Origin: Limonium bicolor | Lineage: Eukaryota > Streptophyta > Magnoliopsida > Caryophyllales > Plumbaginaceae | Assembly: GCA_023374045.1 (NCBI GenBank) | Contig: CM041779.1 | Span: 301,578,167 to 301,642,166, forward strand | Direction of reading: 5' to 3' | Length of the DNA: 64,000 bases | Part shown: in pieces, positions 45,534 to 57,331 of the stretch | Numbering within the stretch: position 1 is the first letter of the stretch | How the letters are laid out: every line of letters begins with the position of its first letter | Position numbers and translations under genes: made by a program | The notes under the pieces: model-generated | What the model saw: the letters and a program-made list of their open reading frames with translations, nothing else | The model's database searches: none | Told to the model about the DNA's origin: nothing

Positions 45534-47301
45534 TGTTATACCCAAAATTTCAAACCCCCGGAAGAGAGTCTCTACTAATAGGCTAGTAGCGAGTGTTCCC
45601 AGTTCGATCGGCACATTTCAGAGTACTAGGGACAGCTTAGTCATCTCCAGGGGCGCTTTCGTAATTTTTCAAGGCTTCTAAGCCTCCTATAGGCTTTCTC
45701 TCTCCTCCAAATAAGGGTCAATCAGTTCAAAATGCTTTGAAATTTTAACCCATGATAGAGGATGACATTTGAAGCATAATGGTGTTGGAATTTTGATTTT
45801 TCGAATTTCCAATAATTTTCTAGCAATTTTTGGTTGAATCTGACGAGAAATTGAATTTAAAAATATTCCAATATCCAAAAAATTCGATTCCACTTTAGAA
45901 AAATCAGAAATATCATCCTTTACCCATGTGTGAATTTCATAATCAAATTATTTTGGAAGCCCTTGAGCTAAAACGTCGGTAAATCTCGGTTTTTACCGGA
46001 TTTTTCTATCCTTAAGGAAGCCTATATAAGGAACCTTATCCCATGATCAAAGGAGGACCTCAAGAACCCTATACTCCCAAAGAAGGCAGCCGTCTCTCTC
46101 CCTTCACGTTTTGAACTCTAGAGCCACAATCAAACACCGAAATCTCACCAAAATCAACACCAAAACATATTTTGCAACTCCACAAACACCATCCATCATC
46201 AAACCCTCACCAAAACAGTACCAAAATGTGAAGAACAACAAGGAGTCAGAAGCTGGGTTCAAAGTTCTTCCGGATCCGCCATCAACGAGGCCTCTAAAGA
46301 ATCCCGACGTGAAGAAACACCACAAATATGAAGGTAAAACAGGTTATAACTCTGCTTCTCTAATTCCCCACAACCTCATTGACTCTCTGTTAAATTTTGG
46401 GCTCAAACCACCCCTTTCGGCTTCTGTATAGCTAATTACTTTTGCTTCTACCTTGTTACTTGTTTATCAAGTTTCGTACATAATTCAACTTCAAACTGCA
46501 ATCTTCAATTACTAACATATTGTACATCTTTCAGGCACGTGCATAATTTTTTAGCTGAAAACACCTTCGGGAACCACCAGAAAACCTCTGTACGTGGGTG
46601 GTCCGGGACCTCGGACTATGGTCCGGGACCACGGACGTGTTGTCCGTGGCCACGGACGTGTTGTGCGTGGCCACGGACACCACGGACGGCGGCGGGATTT
46701 TTAATTTTTCAAATTTTAGGTTTTCTTTAAACAATGTCCGGGCCCACGGACATCCTGTCCGTGGCCCCGGACTTCTCAAATTTTCGTTTTCTGTTTAATT
46801 CGACTTTTATTACCACATAGAATAACTAGGGTCCGTGGGTACGGACATTAGGTCCGTAGTCACGGACAGAAGCAAAATTTGACCTAATTCTGCCTCCGAA
46901 ACCCTAGTTTAGGAAATTTCAACTTTCACTTTTATTTTGAGTCAAAAAATGTTAAAAAACACAAAAAAAAAAACAGAAGCTCGCGCACTTAGGTTAAAAT
47001 GACTCGTAACAAGCCCGTAATTAAACTGAGTAGAGGAAAAACGACTTCTAGGGGTAATGAAAGTAATTGAACCCTAATTAAGTCGAATATCAAGCCCCCG
47101 AACCCGAACTCTCCTTTCCTAATTTGATCTAGGTAAAAATTAGGTGGCGACTCACAATAGGTCCCAGTGAGCTAGCTTAGGTTTTAATAATTATTGTTAT
47201 ACGACATAGTTATTAACCTTAGGTTATAAGTGGACCTAAAACCCGGTTAGATCCTAATCAATTTAATCGACATAGGATAGGGTTTAAAATCGAGGCTCAC
47301 A
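45534..47301 (+). repeat. F2 LTR3 (middle LTR, 1768 bp)
   Basis: Preceded by a PPT and followed by a PBS, so it serves as both a 3' and a 5' LTR. No TSD lies beside it. It has the longest ACGTGTTGTCC array of the four (46591-46775). Confidence 0.92.
46334..46534 (+). other. candidate intron in F2 LTR3
   Basis: Same donor, TACTAAC branch and CTTTCAG acceptor as LTR2; 201 bp. Confidence 0.55.
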
Positions 47302-47304
47302 GAC

Positions 47305-47323
47305 TGACGACTCTGCTAGGGAC
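47305..47323 (+). other. primer-binding site F2b, mutated
   Basis: TGACGACTCTGCTAGGGAC: two G-to-A changes relative to F2a and F1. Priming from here would be impaired. Confidence 0.75.
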
Positions 47324-48568
47324 AAACTCTTAATTTTAACTTGTTTAATTTTAAGAAAGAGGGCTTAACTCGAATGTTTATTTATGGCCTTATTACTTTG
47401 TTTGTTTACTTTTGTGCGCATTTAAATTTTGTACCTTTGCATCATATGAGAGCGAGGGTCCATGCAAACAGATTTCACCCCGGGACCCGTTTGAGGGTCC
47501 CCTGTCAGGGACTCACACCTTTTAGGTGATGTGAATAAGCGGGGGAAAAGAGGGAGGATGTCGTCTAACCACATCCCCTTAATACCTGGGCTTTAGCCCC
47601 AAGCGTTTTTCCTGGCAGTGCCCTTACCTAGCCCATTGTTTGGTCAGTCAAAGACCCGACCGTAGACGCACACCTTCAGGTGATGTGAAAAAAGTGGGGA
47701 AGCCCAAAGAGATATAGCGTGCAAGCCCTATTCCTTTGTGGTGACCAGGGCCCACGCCCCAAGCACTTCTCCGAATCGATCCATACCCGAATTGGATAAG
47801 TGTCAAGTGAGGACATGTAGAATTTGTATGGGCCTTGTCTGCTTGTGTGATCGGTCCACTACACAGTCTAGGAATTGATTGGAGAGCTTCCCTTCGTCAA
47901 CTCAGCCCAACCCGAATCTATGGCTTTGGCTTTATTGTTTACGACCCTGAGGCCCTATTTGGTTCGGTATGTGAAACATTTAGGCTTCGGCACAAAAGTT
48001 TAGACTTAGGTGATTTCTCTCTTTCGGCCCAATTTGAGTTATCAATTAGCTCTAGGCCCATGAAAAAACAAATCCACCTAAGGCGATCCATAAAAATCCA
48101 CCAGGCCTCTCCTTTTAGAGGCCCATTCTAGTACAAGAAGACTTTTCACTCGGGTTTTGACCCACGATCCTAGACATGGGTATCATCTTCAGGCCCAATC
48201 ATAATCACTCAGCCCAAATTCCAATTCACACCCAGAACATGGTTAGAAATCACTTCGGCCCATGCGCTTTACTTATAGCCCAAACACATTCTGGCCCAAG
48301 CGCCCAATTCTCAGAACATTCCGGCTAAAGAACCACGCTCTTCAAACATTTCAGCCTAGGCACCAGTTCACAGCTCATGAATCATTCTGCCCCATGTGCC
48401 TCCCGTCCAACTCATTTCGGGCCTCAGTGCCGACCCACAATCTTCGAAACATTCCAGCTCATGTGCTTTTCTTGCAGCCCAAGCAAGTTTTACCTAAAAC
48501 TTCTTCACGGTCCAGAATTTTAGCTCAATCCACTTTTGTTTTCCAACAGATAAGCCCGAATCCCAAGT
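47324..48568 (+). mobile_element. F2b leader with duplicated module
   Basis: Counterpart of 39926-41161 with scattered substitutions and many 1-bp indels; it keeps the GGGACCC hairpin and both CAGGTGATGTGAA modules. Confidence 0.65.
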
Positions 48569-49905
48569 ATGGCAGATGGAGGAAACCCAGTCAGTATGGA
48601 GGCCCAGTTTGCAGCCCTAGAGCAAAGGTACATGCTGCCTTTGAAGCCATGGAACAGAAACATAGGTCCACCACTAATGACATGGAGGCTAAGTATGTCA
48701 CCATCATCGAAGAGTTGAAAAGCAAAATCAATTCCCTTGAGGTTGTCATCAGGAAAACATTTCAGGAAAGAATGTTGACTCTTGGAAACGAGCGCAAACT
48801 ACATCAAAGTTACTCCGTTGGGTGGGCCCACGATGCACAAAGATTTGTAGGGGAAGCTGCCCCAGACCACCAACTAACTATAGAACTCAAGAAGGCTCTG
48901 AAAAGGATCGAGCGCATGGAAAAGCACGCAAGCCAACTGGTTTCGATTACTCTTCTATGGAATCGTACCCCGAGGTTAATCCCTTTTAACTTGAAGCTAC
49001 CCACACTCGCTTTATACAAGGTTCCTCGGATCCACAGTTCATTTGGCTATGTTCGATCGGGAAAGTCCATCTTAGGGCTCAACGACAAGCAAAAAGCCAA
49101 AGTTTTCGCACGCTATCTAGACGAGACCCCTCAGCGTTGGTATCTCACTCAGAAGATGAATACCAAAACCTACGAGGAGGTTTACAAGGCTTTTCTAATC
49201 ATTCGAGTATGTAAGAACCTCGAGTCAATCGAAAAATCGATCTGCCGATTGGAACTCGATAGAAAGACGGTGAGTCCATGTCTGACTCATCAAGCGGTGG
49301 AGAAGAAAGGCTGCAGTCATGCCTACCAAATTGGACGAGCAAGAGCAAATCCGCATGATAATTGAGAACATGCGAAAACAACACCACCATGAGCTGAAAT
49401 TTATGTACTTTTCGAGTTTGGACAGTTGATGGGACAAGTCGGTATTCTAGAGGAAAGGATTCATAAGGAAGGTTTGGAGCTTGAGTGCTCAAAGAAACTC
49501 CGGCAGTGGCTCTAAATTATCTAAGCCAGGACCAGAAAAGGCTTGTCTTCAGCCAGTAGCTTGCGCTCAAGGCAGTTCCTAGAAGTGAATATGGTTCAAC
49601 GACCTAGAGCTCCGCATCAAAACTTTAAGATGGTACCCTTATCACGCCGAGACTCATCGCAAAAGAGAATCACCAACATTGGCCGAACACCAAGTCAGGC
49701 GTTTGAAGAGCTTCAGAAGAGAAACTTGCTACAGCCCTTGGCCCCTCGGCCAGGAACCACTCATTTGGGAAGGCATCTTAATCAATTTCTGCCACTACCA
49801 TCAGTTGCCGGCCATTATGTGATAATTGCCGAGCATTGAAGCATAAGATTCCAGACCTCCTCGAGCAAGGAGTCCAATTTTTCTAAGTATGCAGATCGTT
49901 TTATT
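48569..49905 (+). pseudogene. gag: gag, copy b, several frameshifts
   Basis: Collinear with copy a at nucleotide level, but with at least five small indels. An early 1-bp loss near 48632 moves the reading frame, so the long open frame at 48262-49365 is a chimera: leader, out-of-frame start, in-frame coiled-coil part (EAMEQKHRSTTNDMEAKY), then out-of-frame and in-frame pieces of the gag core (ETPQRWYLTQ). The TNIGRTPSQAFEEL block recurs at 49543-49839, with the knuckle region shifted. No functional product is expected. Confidence 0.85.
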
Positions 49906-51711
49906 TATGTTTTCTTGCGTCTTCAAGTTTTCCTAGTTGCTTATTTTCTTAGTTAGTTTCAGTCACCCCCGATTGTAATCTTTACGTTTCTTTCAAGATT
50001 CATAAATAAAAAATCATAGTTCCGTTTTCACAATTCCTGTACAAACCATTTCTTTCATCGAAAAAAGAAAAAAAAAAAAAAGAAATGTTTTTAAGGAAAA
50101 GGATCACGGAGTAATCATTCCCCGACTATGGAACAGAACGACTTGTCTTTTGTTTCTAAAAGGGTGAACATGCGTTGCCAAGCACCCGACCTATCCCAAA
50201 GCATCCAAAAATAACCACGAAGCGGTTCCAAATTCACATCTGTTTAAGTGTTGTCATAAATCCTAGGTCAATACTGGGGGCAATCTGAGTTCGGATCATC
50301 ATCTTTAATCTTTCGTTTTAAGCGTGTGAACTAGTCTCTAAGTGAAATTCACGAGAGTGTCTTGAGCGGAAAAAAACCATGAGTGAATGAGCGTGTCATT
50401 TTTACACGACTCCGGGAGACCACATACAAAGGAAAAGGTAAATGGCATAACTCCGCCGACGAAGGAGATAATATGTAAATTTACTCTTAGACCTGCGGAA
50501 AAGTAACAAAGAACAGATACACAACTTTCAAGGATGACGAAAGCACCTAGGTACAGCACCATATAGCCAAAAGCTTGCAAACCCTATCATTAAGCCTAGG
50601 CGCCCGCTGAGCCTTCATATATCCCCTTTTCAATATTATGAACTCCACAAAATAACCCAGCCGATGATGAATTTCCAAACCCGGTGACAAAGGAAGCGAG
50701 GAGCCGCGAGTCTCAGATAACATCTTCATCAGTTCAAAGAAGCAATGCCGCTATCAACATGACAAAGCAATCCGTAAATGGTCCCATAGTGACATAGGAT
50801 CGAAAGAGCTCACATCAAAACAGCTCTCGAAGCCCAAATTGGGAAACACAAGAACCCCAAAGGCAAAGTCAAGAAAGGATAAAACAAAAAGGCAAACCTG
50901 AAATGCCTCGAAGAAATCCAAATGATGAAAAGAGAAATGGTGTAAAGGACAACTTCAAAAGCCCAAGTCCAGAAGCTCGAAAACAACGTCAAGATGAAGC
51001 AGTTAGACGACTTCAAGACAAGGAAGATGAATCTGAGAGAAAACGCAAGTTGCAGCTTTGGTCACCCATTTAAGCTCCACATACCTCAAATATCCCTCCA
51101 TGATCCCGTTGTCTTTCATCACACCCTATGGCCACGTTATAAGCTTTAAAGACTTCCGACTTGATAGTTGTGTATCTAATCACGTGAAAGTAACAGATTG
51201 AATGCGTAAATCCACCAAATTTCAAATTCAATGGTCTAGAAGTTGTGACCGTGAGAAAAAACAGGTATGAGCATCAAACACGCTGAGTGTAGGTTAGGAA
51301 GCACCACATCGAAACATAAGCCATGACCCTGTAAGGGCGAGACTCGTTCGTGCGTTTAATCAAAGAAAATACTGGGGCAATCGATCGGAACGATCGATTG
51401 CCATGAACTCTAGCTCAGATTGTCCTAAGGAAAATTACTGGGGCAATTGTTGGTTCCAACAATTTCCATGTCAACACCAATTAAAACCCAAAGCTTGAGC
51501 ACCACCATCCCACCACAGGCACACACAAGCCCTTACCACCACACTCACACTCTCAAGCCCGTCATTAGTCTTACCACCACAAAAATATCAGGCCCGTCAT
51601 ATCCCTGACCACCATCCACAATCACAACCCAATCTCGGGTCTGCCACAAATCCTGAACACTGGCAAAAGCCTTTAGCACCACAACAAACAGCATACACTT
51701 CCACCAACGGC
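49906..51711 (+). mobile_element. F2b 3' region, first part (non-coding)
   Basis: Counterpart of 42553-44343. It keeps AATACTGGGGGCAAT near 50272 and both hairpins (51376-51402, and 51442-51467 with one mismatch). An A-rich run at 50065-50083 has expanded. Confidence 0.65.
51376..51402 (+). other. perfect hairpin 1, copy b (opposite loop)
   Basis: GGCAATCGATCG-GAA-CGATCGATTGCC; the stem is as in copy a, and the loop is the reverse complement of TTC. Confidence 0.85.
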
Positions 51712-52296
51712 ATGTTCATTTTCTCAAGAAACAAATGCAGATATGAAATATTTAGTCAGGAAATGATCATTTCACCTTCCTTTTTCAGCAGAGTTTTCTC
51801 AAGCATGGCCATGTTTGGCACATTTTTCAGCAGTTCCTTGTTTTGGGAAGCTTCCAACAAACACTTTAGTTGCATTTTACAACTATTGCATAACACCTCA
51901 ACATCGCCAAGTTTGGCACCTTTTCCAACAGTTTCCTGTTTTGAACGAGTATCTTTTGATAGCATACATCTTATCATCATTGCCATGTTTGGCACTCCAG
52001 TAATCAGTCTTCATCATTTGCACGAGACCATTACCTTTCCGACTCATTTTAGTTCGAGACCCATCATTTTCAAGACTTTAGTACGAGACCCGGCATCTTC
52101 ATCAGTGCGAGACCCATCTTTTTCTTCAGTGCGAGACCCACCATCTTCATCAGTGTGGGACCCATCATTTTCTTCAGTGCGAGACCATGCATCTTCATCA
52201 GTGCGAGACCACCATATTCGTCAGTACGAGACTCATCACCTCCATCAGTGCGAGACCGAGCGTCATCATCCAGTGCGAGACCAGTACGAGACCTAG
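51712..52296 (+). CDS. hypothetical 194-codon ORF with RDP repeats, copy b
   Basis: Same frame as 44344-44805, open further at both ends. Differences between the copies in the shared part are a few substitutions without frameshifts, in contrast to gag in the same unit. No known domain. Low confidence that it is translated. Confidence 0.22.
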   Translation: MFIFSRNKCRYEIFSQEMIISPSFFSRVFSSMAMFGTFFSSSLFWEASNKHFSCILQLLHNTSTSPSLAPFPTVSCFERVSFDSIHLIIIAMFGTPVISLHHLHETITFPTHFSSRPIIFKTLVRDPASSSVRDPSFSSVRDPPSSSVWDPSFSSVRDHASSSVRDHHIRQYETHHLHQCETERHHPVRDQYET

Positions 52297-52335
52297 TATC
52301 ATCTTCAGTGCGGGACAGGTACGAGACTGAGCGTG
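52052..52335. repeat. 27-bp GTGCGAGACCCATC minisatellite, copy b
   Basis: Counterpart of 44633-44905, unit number unchanged within my reading. Confidence 0.85.
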
Positions 52336-52940
52336 ATCTAAGTTGGCGGGGCATGAGGCAGTAAGTCCCCATCTTCATGTCAACTTCTTGGGAGAAACAA
52401 CTAGTGGGCAGTGGCAATAAGTCCCCTTGGTAATCTAGAAGTTATCCCAGCACCCCAGTTGGTGGGCAGAGGCAATAAGTCCCCATAGTATACCAACCAG
52501 GAGCTTTGGAACAGGTTTCGGTCCCCAGAAGCATCCGAGCATCATCAACATCATCAGCATAAATAGCATTTCAACATCCTTGCATTTGCATACCACCCGA
52601 TTTTCACTTGTTAGGTTGTCAAAGCCTTAGAATCACTTGACATTATCTCAATTTCACATCTTAGGTAGTCAACGCCTTAGAATAGCTTGACATCATTTCA
52701 TTCATTATAGGTACTCAACGTCTTAGAATAGCTTGACATCGTATCATCCTTATAGGTAGTCAACGCCTCAGAATAGCTTGACATCATCCTTCCACTTTAC
52801 TCATAGGTAGTCAGCGCCTTAGAACAGCTCGACACGACTTATCGGATTTCAATTGCATGTGGGGTCTTTTAAGATCCAAAATTTTGGGGTATCACTCAAG
52901 CATCAACTAGCCCTTTCATTTCCATTACAAAATCTAGTTG
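52336..52940 (+). mobile_element. F2b 3' region, last part with 45-50 bp tandem repeat
   Basis: Counterpart of 44906-45520: GCAATAAGTCCCC blocks, five TAGGTAGTCAACGCC units (52611-52845), and the CAACTAG/CTAGTTG inverted pair before the PPT. Confidence 0.7.
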
Positions 52941-52953
52941 ACGGGGGGCAATC
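52941..52953 (+). other. polypurine tract F2b
   Basis: ACGGGGGGCAATC, identical to F2a. Confidence 0.8.
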
Positions 52954-54678
52954 TGTTATACCCAAAATTTCAACCCCCCCGGAAGAGAGTCTCTACTAAT
53001 AGGCTAGTAGCGAGTGTTCCCAGTTCGATCGGCACATTTCAGAGTACTAGGGACAGCTTAGTCATCTCCAGGGGCGCTTTCGCAATTTTTCAAGGCTCCT
53101 AAGCCTCCTATAGGCTTTCTCTCTCTCTCCAAATAAGGGTCAAATCAGTTCAAAATGCTTTGAAATTTTAACCCAATGATAGAGGATGACATTTGAAGCA
53201 TAATGGCGTTAGAATTTTGATTTTTCAAATTTCCAATAATTTGTAGCAATTTCTGATTGAATATGACGAGAAATAAATTTAAAAATATTCCAATATCCAA
53301 AAAATTCGATTCCACTTTATAAAAATCACAAATATCATCCTTTACCCATGTGTGAAATTTCATAATCAAATTATTTTTGGAAGCCCTTTAGCTAAAACGT
53401 CGGTAAATCTCGGTTTTTACCGGATTTTTCTATCTTTAAGGAAGCCTATATAAAGAACCTTATCCCATGATCAAAGGAGGACCTCAAGAACCCTAGAATC
53501 TCAAAGAAGGCAGCCGTCTCTCTCCCTTCACGTTTTGAACTCCAGAGCCACAATCAAACACTGAAATCTCACCAAAATCAGCACCAAAACATATTTGCAA
53601 CTCTCATAACACCATCCATCATCAAACCCTCACCAAAACAGTACCAAAACGTGAAGAACATCAAGAACAACAAGGAGTCAGAAACTGGGTTCGAAGTTCT
53701 TCCGGATCCGCCATCAACGAGGCCTCCGAAGAATTCGACGTGAAGAAACACCACGAATCTGAAGGTAAAACAGGTTATAACTCTACTTCTCTAATTCCCC
53801 ACAACCTCATTGACTCTCTGTTAAATTTGGGCTCAAACAACCTTTTTCGGCTTCTGTATAGCTAATTACTTTTGCTTCTGCCTTGTTACTTGTTTATCAA
53901 GTTTCGTACATAATTCGACTTCAAACTGCAATCTTTCAATTACTAACATATTGTACATCTTTCAGGCAACACGTGCATAATTGTTTAGCTGAAAACACCT
54001 TCGGGAACCACCAGAAAACCCCTGTCCGTGGGTGGTCTGGGACCACGGACGTGTTGTCCGTGGCCACAGACACCCACGGACGGCGGCAGGATTTAAAATT
54101 TTTCAAATTTTAGGTTTTTTTTAAACAATGTCCGGGCCCACGGACATCCGACTTCTCAAATTTTCGTTTTCTGTTTAATTCCACTTTTATTACCACATAG
54201 AATAACTAAGGTCCGTGGGTACGGACATTAGGTCCGTAGTCACGGACAGAAGCAAAATTTGACCTAATTCTGCCTCCGAAACCCTAGTTTAGGAAATTTC
54301 AACTTTCACTTTTATTTTCAGTCAAAAAATGTTAAAAACACAAAAAAAAAACAGAAGCTCGCGCACTTAGGTTAAAATGACTCGTAACAAGCCGTAATTA
54401 AACTAAGTAGAGGAAAAACGACTTCTAGGGGTAATGAAAGTAATTGAACCCTAATTAAGTCGAATATCAAGCCCTAGAACCTGAACTCTCCTTTCCTAAT
54501 TTGATCTAGGTAAAAATTAGGTGGCGACTCACAATAGTTTCCAGTGAGCTAGCTTAGGTTTTAATAATTATTGTTATACGACATAGTTATTAACCTTAGG
54601 TTATAAGTGGACCTAAAACCCGGTTAGATCCTAATCAATTTAATCGACATAGGATAGGGTTTAAAATCGAGGCTCACA
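52954..54678 (+). repeat. F2 LTR4 (outer 3' LTR, 1725 bp)
   Basis: TGTTATACCC...GGCTCACA followed by the TSD. Shorter palindrome array than LTR2 and LTR3 (54023-54150) and TATATAAAG at about 53447. Confidence 0.92.
53765..53965 (+). other. candidate intron in F2 LTR4
   Basis: GAAG|GTAAAACAGG, TACTAAC at 53941-53947, CTTTCAG|GC; 201 bp. Confidence 0.55.
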
Positions 54679-55312
54679 GACGGCTCCTCATCGAATAAAG
54701 CACCAATTAAATTATCAGCCTCATTATTCTATCTCCCACCTATACCCACCGATTGTGTATCTGTGGATATGACGTGCCGCCCCACCTCAGACTCCTTAAT
54801 TCCTTCAAGGACCACAATTGTCATAGGACCAGCACCATTCTCGGGACCCGCTGCAATTAACTCCCCCTCACGATGACAAAAATTCTGCACGGTGCTGCTA
54901 ACCGTCAATCTCCCCAGATCGACCACTAAGGGGGGCACCGCTTCATGACTAGGAATTAACGGGCTATCATGACAAAATGATTTTGTTGCCTGATTATCCT
55001 GTTGCCTCCCACCAACATCTGGCACAACTTCTAATCCACACTGCCCTCATCATCTGTATGGGACTTATTTCGAACACTGTCATCTCCACCCCTTTCATGG
55101 GAATGAACCGTATTATTACAACTCTGTCGATCACGGTTACAACCTCCACCAGCAGAAGGCATCTGGACAATGCTCTCTATAGGTTTATTAGAACCGTGAA
55201 TAATCTTAGTGTCACCAACTTCAACTATGGACACCGAGTAGGAGCGGTCCTCAACTATAACCGCAATTTTCTAGTTTATCAACTGGAGGGTCGACGTTTC
55301 TATGTAAATACG
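54679..55312 (-). mobile_element. A-tailed retroposon, 5' portion, reverse (continues 37471-38148)
   Basis: The first five bases are the right TSD of F2. The minus strand has two adjoining frames (55031-55234 and 54729-55025) of ordinary protein-like composition separated by a stop near 55030, and a further upstream frame starting with an RIYIET-like segment. They could be a decayed LINE ORF1 linker, but I cannot name the family. The plus-strand 122-codon frame (54977-55345) runs into the next LTR and is rejected. The element is cut by LTR G. Confidence 0.45.
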
Positions 55313-57331
55313 TTTAATACCCCGGACCTAGTAATGGTGATTTAATTACTGTAATAAATTATTAAGGGCCTAATTGTGCCTAGAAAGTATTGGTAAAAGG
55401 AATAAAACCAAAAGAAGAGAGAAAACGCTTGAAAAGCGAAAAAACGCTAAAACACGTATTAAATGAATAAAGGGAAAATATGATCTCGTTAGGGTCCGAG
55501 ATGGATTCCTAAGGCTTAATTACACCTAATTATTATGTGGGAATAATTCCCGAAGGAAACGGATCCAAATAATGGATTAAAAATGCTAACGGAGTTTTAA
55601 GCACGTTTTTCGAGAAAACCCGAAAACGCAACTTTAAGTGGTCAAACGGACCCGTAAAAATTATAGTTGATTAAATAACTATAATTAAGTATTAATGGGA
55701 GCTTAATAACCATTAAAATTAATTAAGCGTGAAAATTCCGGAAAACGGACCCGGTAAGTGAATAGTGACGAAACCGGGAGACGAAACGCGTTTAATTCGA
55801 AAAGACGAAAAACGACCCGGGCTATTAATTAATGTGGGCCGGTTTTAATTATAATGTGTACACCCATTAATAGCTTGATAGCTATTAAGTAATAACAAGA
55901 CAAATAAGTAAAGTAAATAGTATAAAGTTAAAAAGTAAAATAAGAACTCACCTTCTCACTTTCTATTCCTCATTCACGATTTGCTCCAGGCCTTGTAACT
56001 TCTTCTTCTTCCTCTGTTAGTCGCGACACCAACAGCACCTCACCCTCATCTTGCCTCCCCTCTATCTAGCTCATTTCTCCACCGAATCACACGAAATTGG
56101 TACCGTTGAACTCGTCTCGGTGAGAGCTTCGATCTCCACCCAACAAAGTTTCGATTCCTCCATTCTCATTTCCATTGACGTTGGAGCTTTTGAAGATTGA
56201 AGAGTGATTCCAACCCTTCTTCTCCTTCCTTAGTGCCTAAAGGTATAAATAAGTAAGTATGTACACCAATACAATCTTATTCTACCATTTGTGAGACTTT
56301 TTCCCTCACGTGGAAATTTCCCCTCATTTCAGTCGAACGGTGAGTTTTTGTGGGTATTGGAAAAACTTCTCCAATTGATTGCCAAGCCATCCATTTGGTT
56401 CTCTAAGGTAAAATCTAGATTAAACTTTGAAAACTAGCACTTAATATATATATTAGGTTTTGTGGAGGAAAAATAAATTGATTGTTGAATGTGTGTGATG
56501 GGCGGTGATTGTAGTTGGCAATCAATAGCCTTGTGTGGTGTGGAAAACAAGAAGAGAAAGAGAGAACAAGAGAAAGAGGAAGAAGAGGAGTGAAAACTGA
56601 AAGTGAAACAAGGTAAAGAGCTTACCTTGTATTGGTTTAGTTCTTTGCGAAATTGATGTGGGTATTGAATGAATAACTTTGGGCTTGTGTGTCCTTGGTA
56701 CTGCAATATTGTAGTTTGAAACAGAATGTATTAATGTGTTTAAGTGTGAAAAATAAACCTAGAAGTTAAGCTAACATACATGTGTGAATAAGTGGGATTT
56801 TGATGTGGTTTTGATGTTTAAACCAAACAGGTGTGAAGAAGTGTTGTGAGCTGATTTAATTGTGGGGAGAATGCTAAGAAAGTAGCCAAGTGCTGTCAAA
56901 ATTTGTTTAGGAGATTATGGACTTGAGTGTTTCATTATAAGGAAGAAACTAGTTGGTTTAAGAAGTGTTAGGTGAGTGATTAATGGTTTGAAAACAAACC
57001 AAGAAGTAGAGTGTGTTAGCAGTGAAGATAATGTCATTTGGGTGCTGGTAATGGCATTAGTGAATGAAGTATTGAATGGTGGGAGGCAACACCAAAATCT
57101 GTTACAAGAGTATTAGAAAACAAGAAAACAAGTTATGAAAGTGTAAGTGAATTTTTGAGTGAAAATAATTAGAATTGGTGAGTGCACTTGGTGCTTAGTT
57201 TAAGGTGATTAAGAAGGGTAATTAAGTGTTAAAACATGTAGATTATAAGTGGGAAAGATTGGAAAGACAATGGTGGAAGAATGAGGTTGTAACAGATTTG
57301 GAAAAATGCAAATCTGTCAAAACTGCAACAG

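Larger units (their letters stand above)
38149..54678 (+). mobile_element. F2, three-LTR tandem Ogre-like gag-only retrotransposon (16.5 kb)
   Basis: Order: LTR2 (38149-39903), internal F2a (39904-45533), LTR3 (45534-47301), internal F2b (47302-52953), LTR4 (52954-54678). A single TSD (GACGG) flanks the whole array, not the individual LTRs, so it behaves as one insertion that became, or arrived as, a tandem. Both internal domains have a PBS, leader, damaged gag, and a 3-kb untranslated 3' region ending in a PPT, with no protease, RT or integrase. That is a gag-only non-autonomous design (compare TR-GAG elements). Confidence 0.92.

Noticed and set aside
48262..49365. 367-codon ORF, the longest in the window
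   Set aside because: A chimera of leader sequence and gag read partly out of frame after small indels; only internal pieces match gag of copy a.
37471..55312. Naming the A-tailed retroposon as a specific LINE clade
   Set aside because: AATAAA and poly(A) are clear, but no endonuclease or RT motif is readable and the ORF fragments match nothing I can name.
54977..55345. 122-codon plus-strand ORF
   Set aside because: It crosses the border between the retroposon and LTR G and is antisense to the retroposon.
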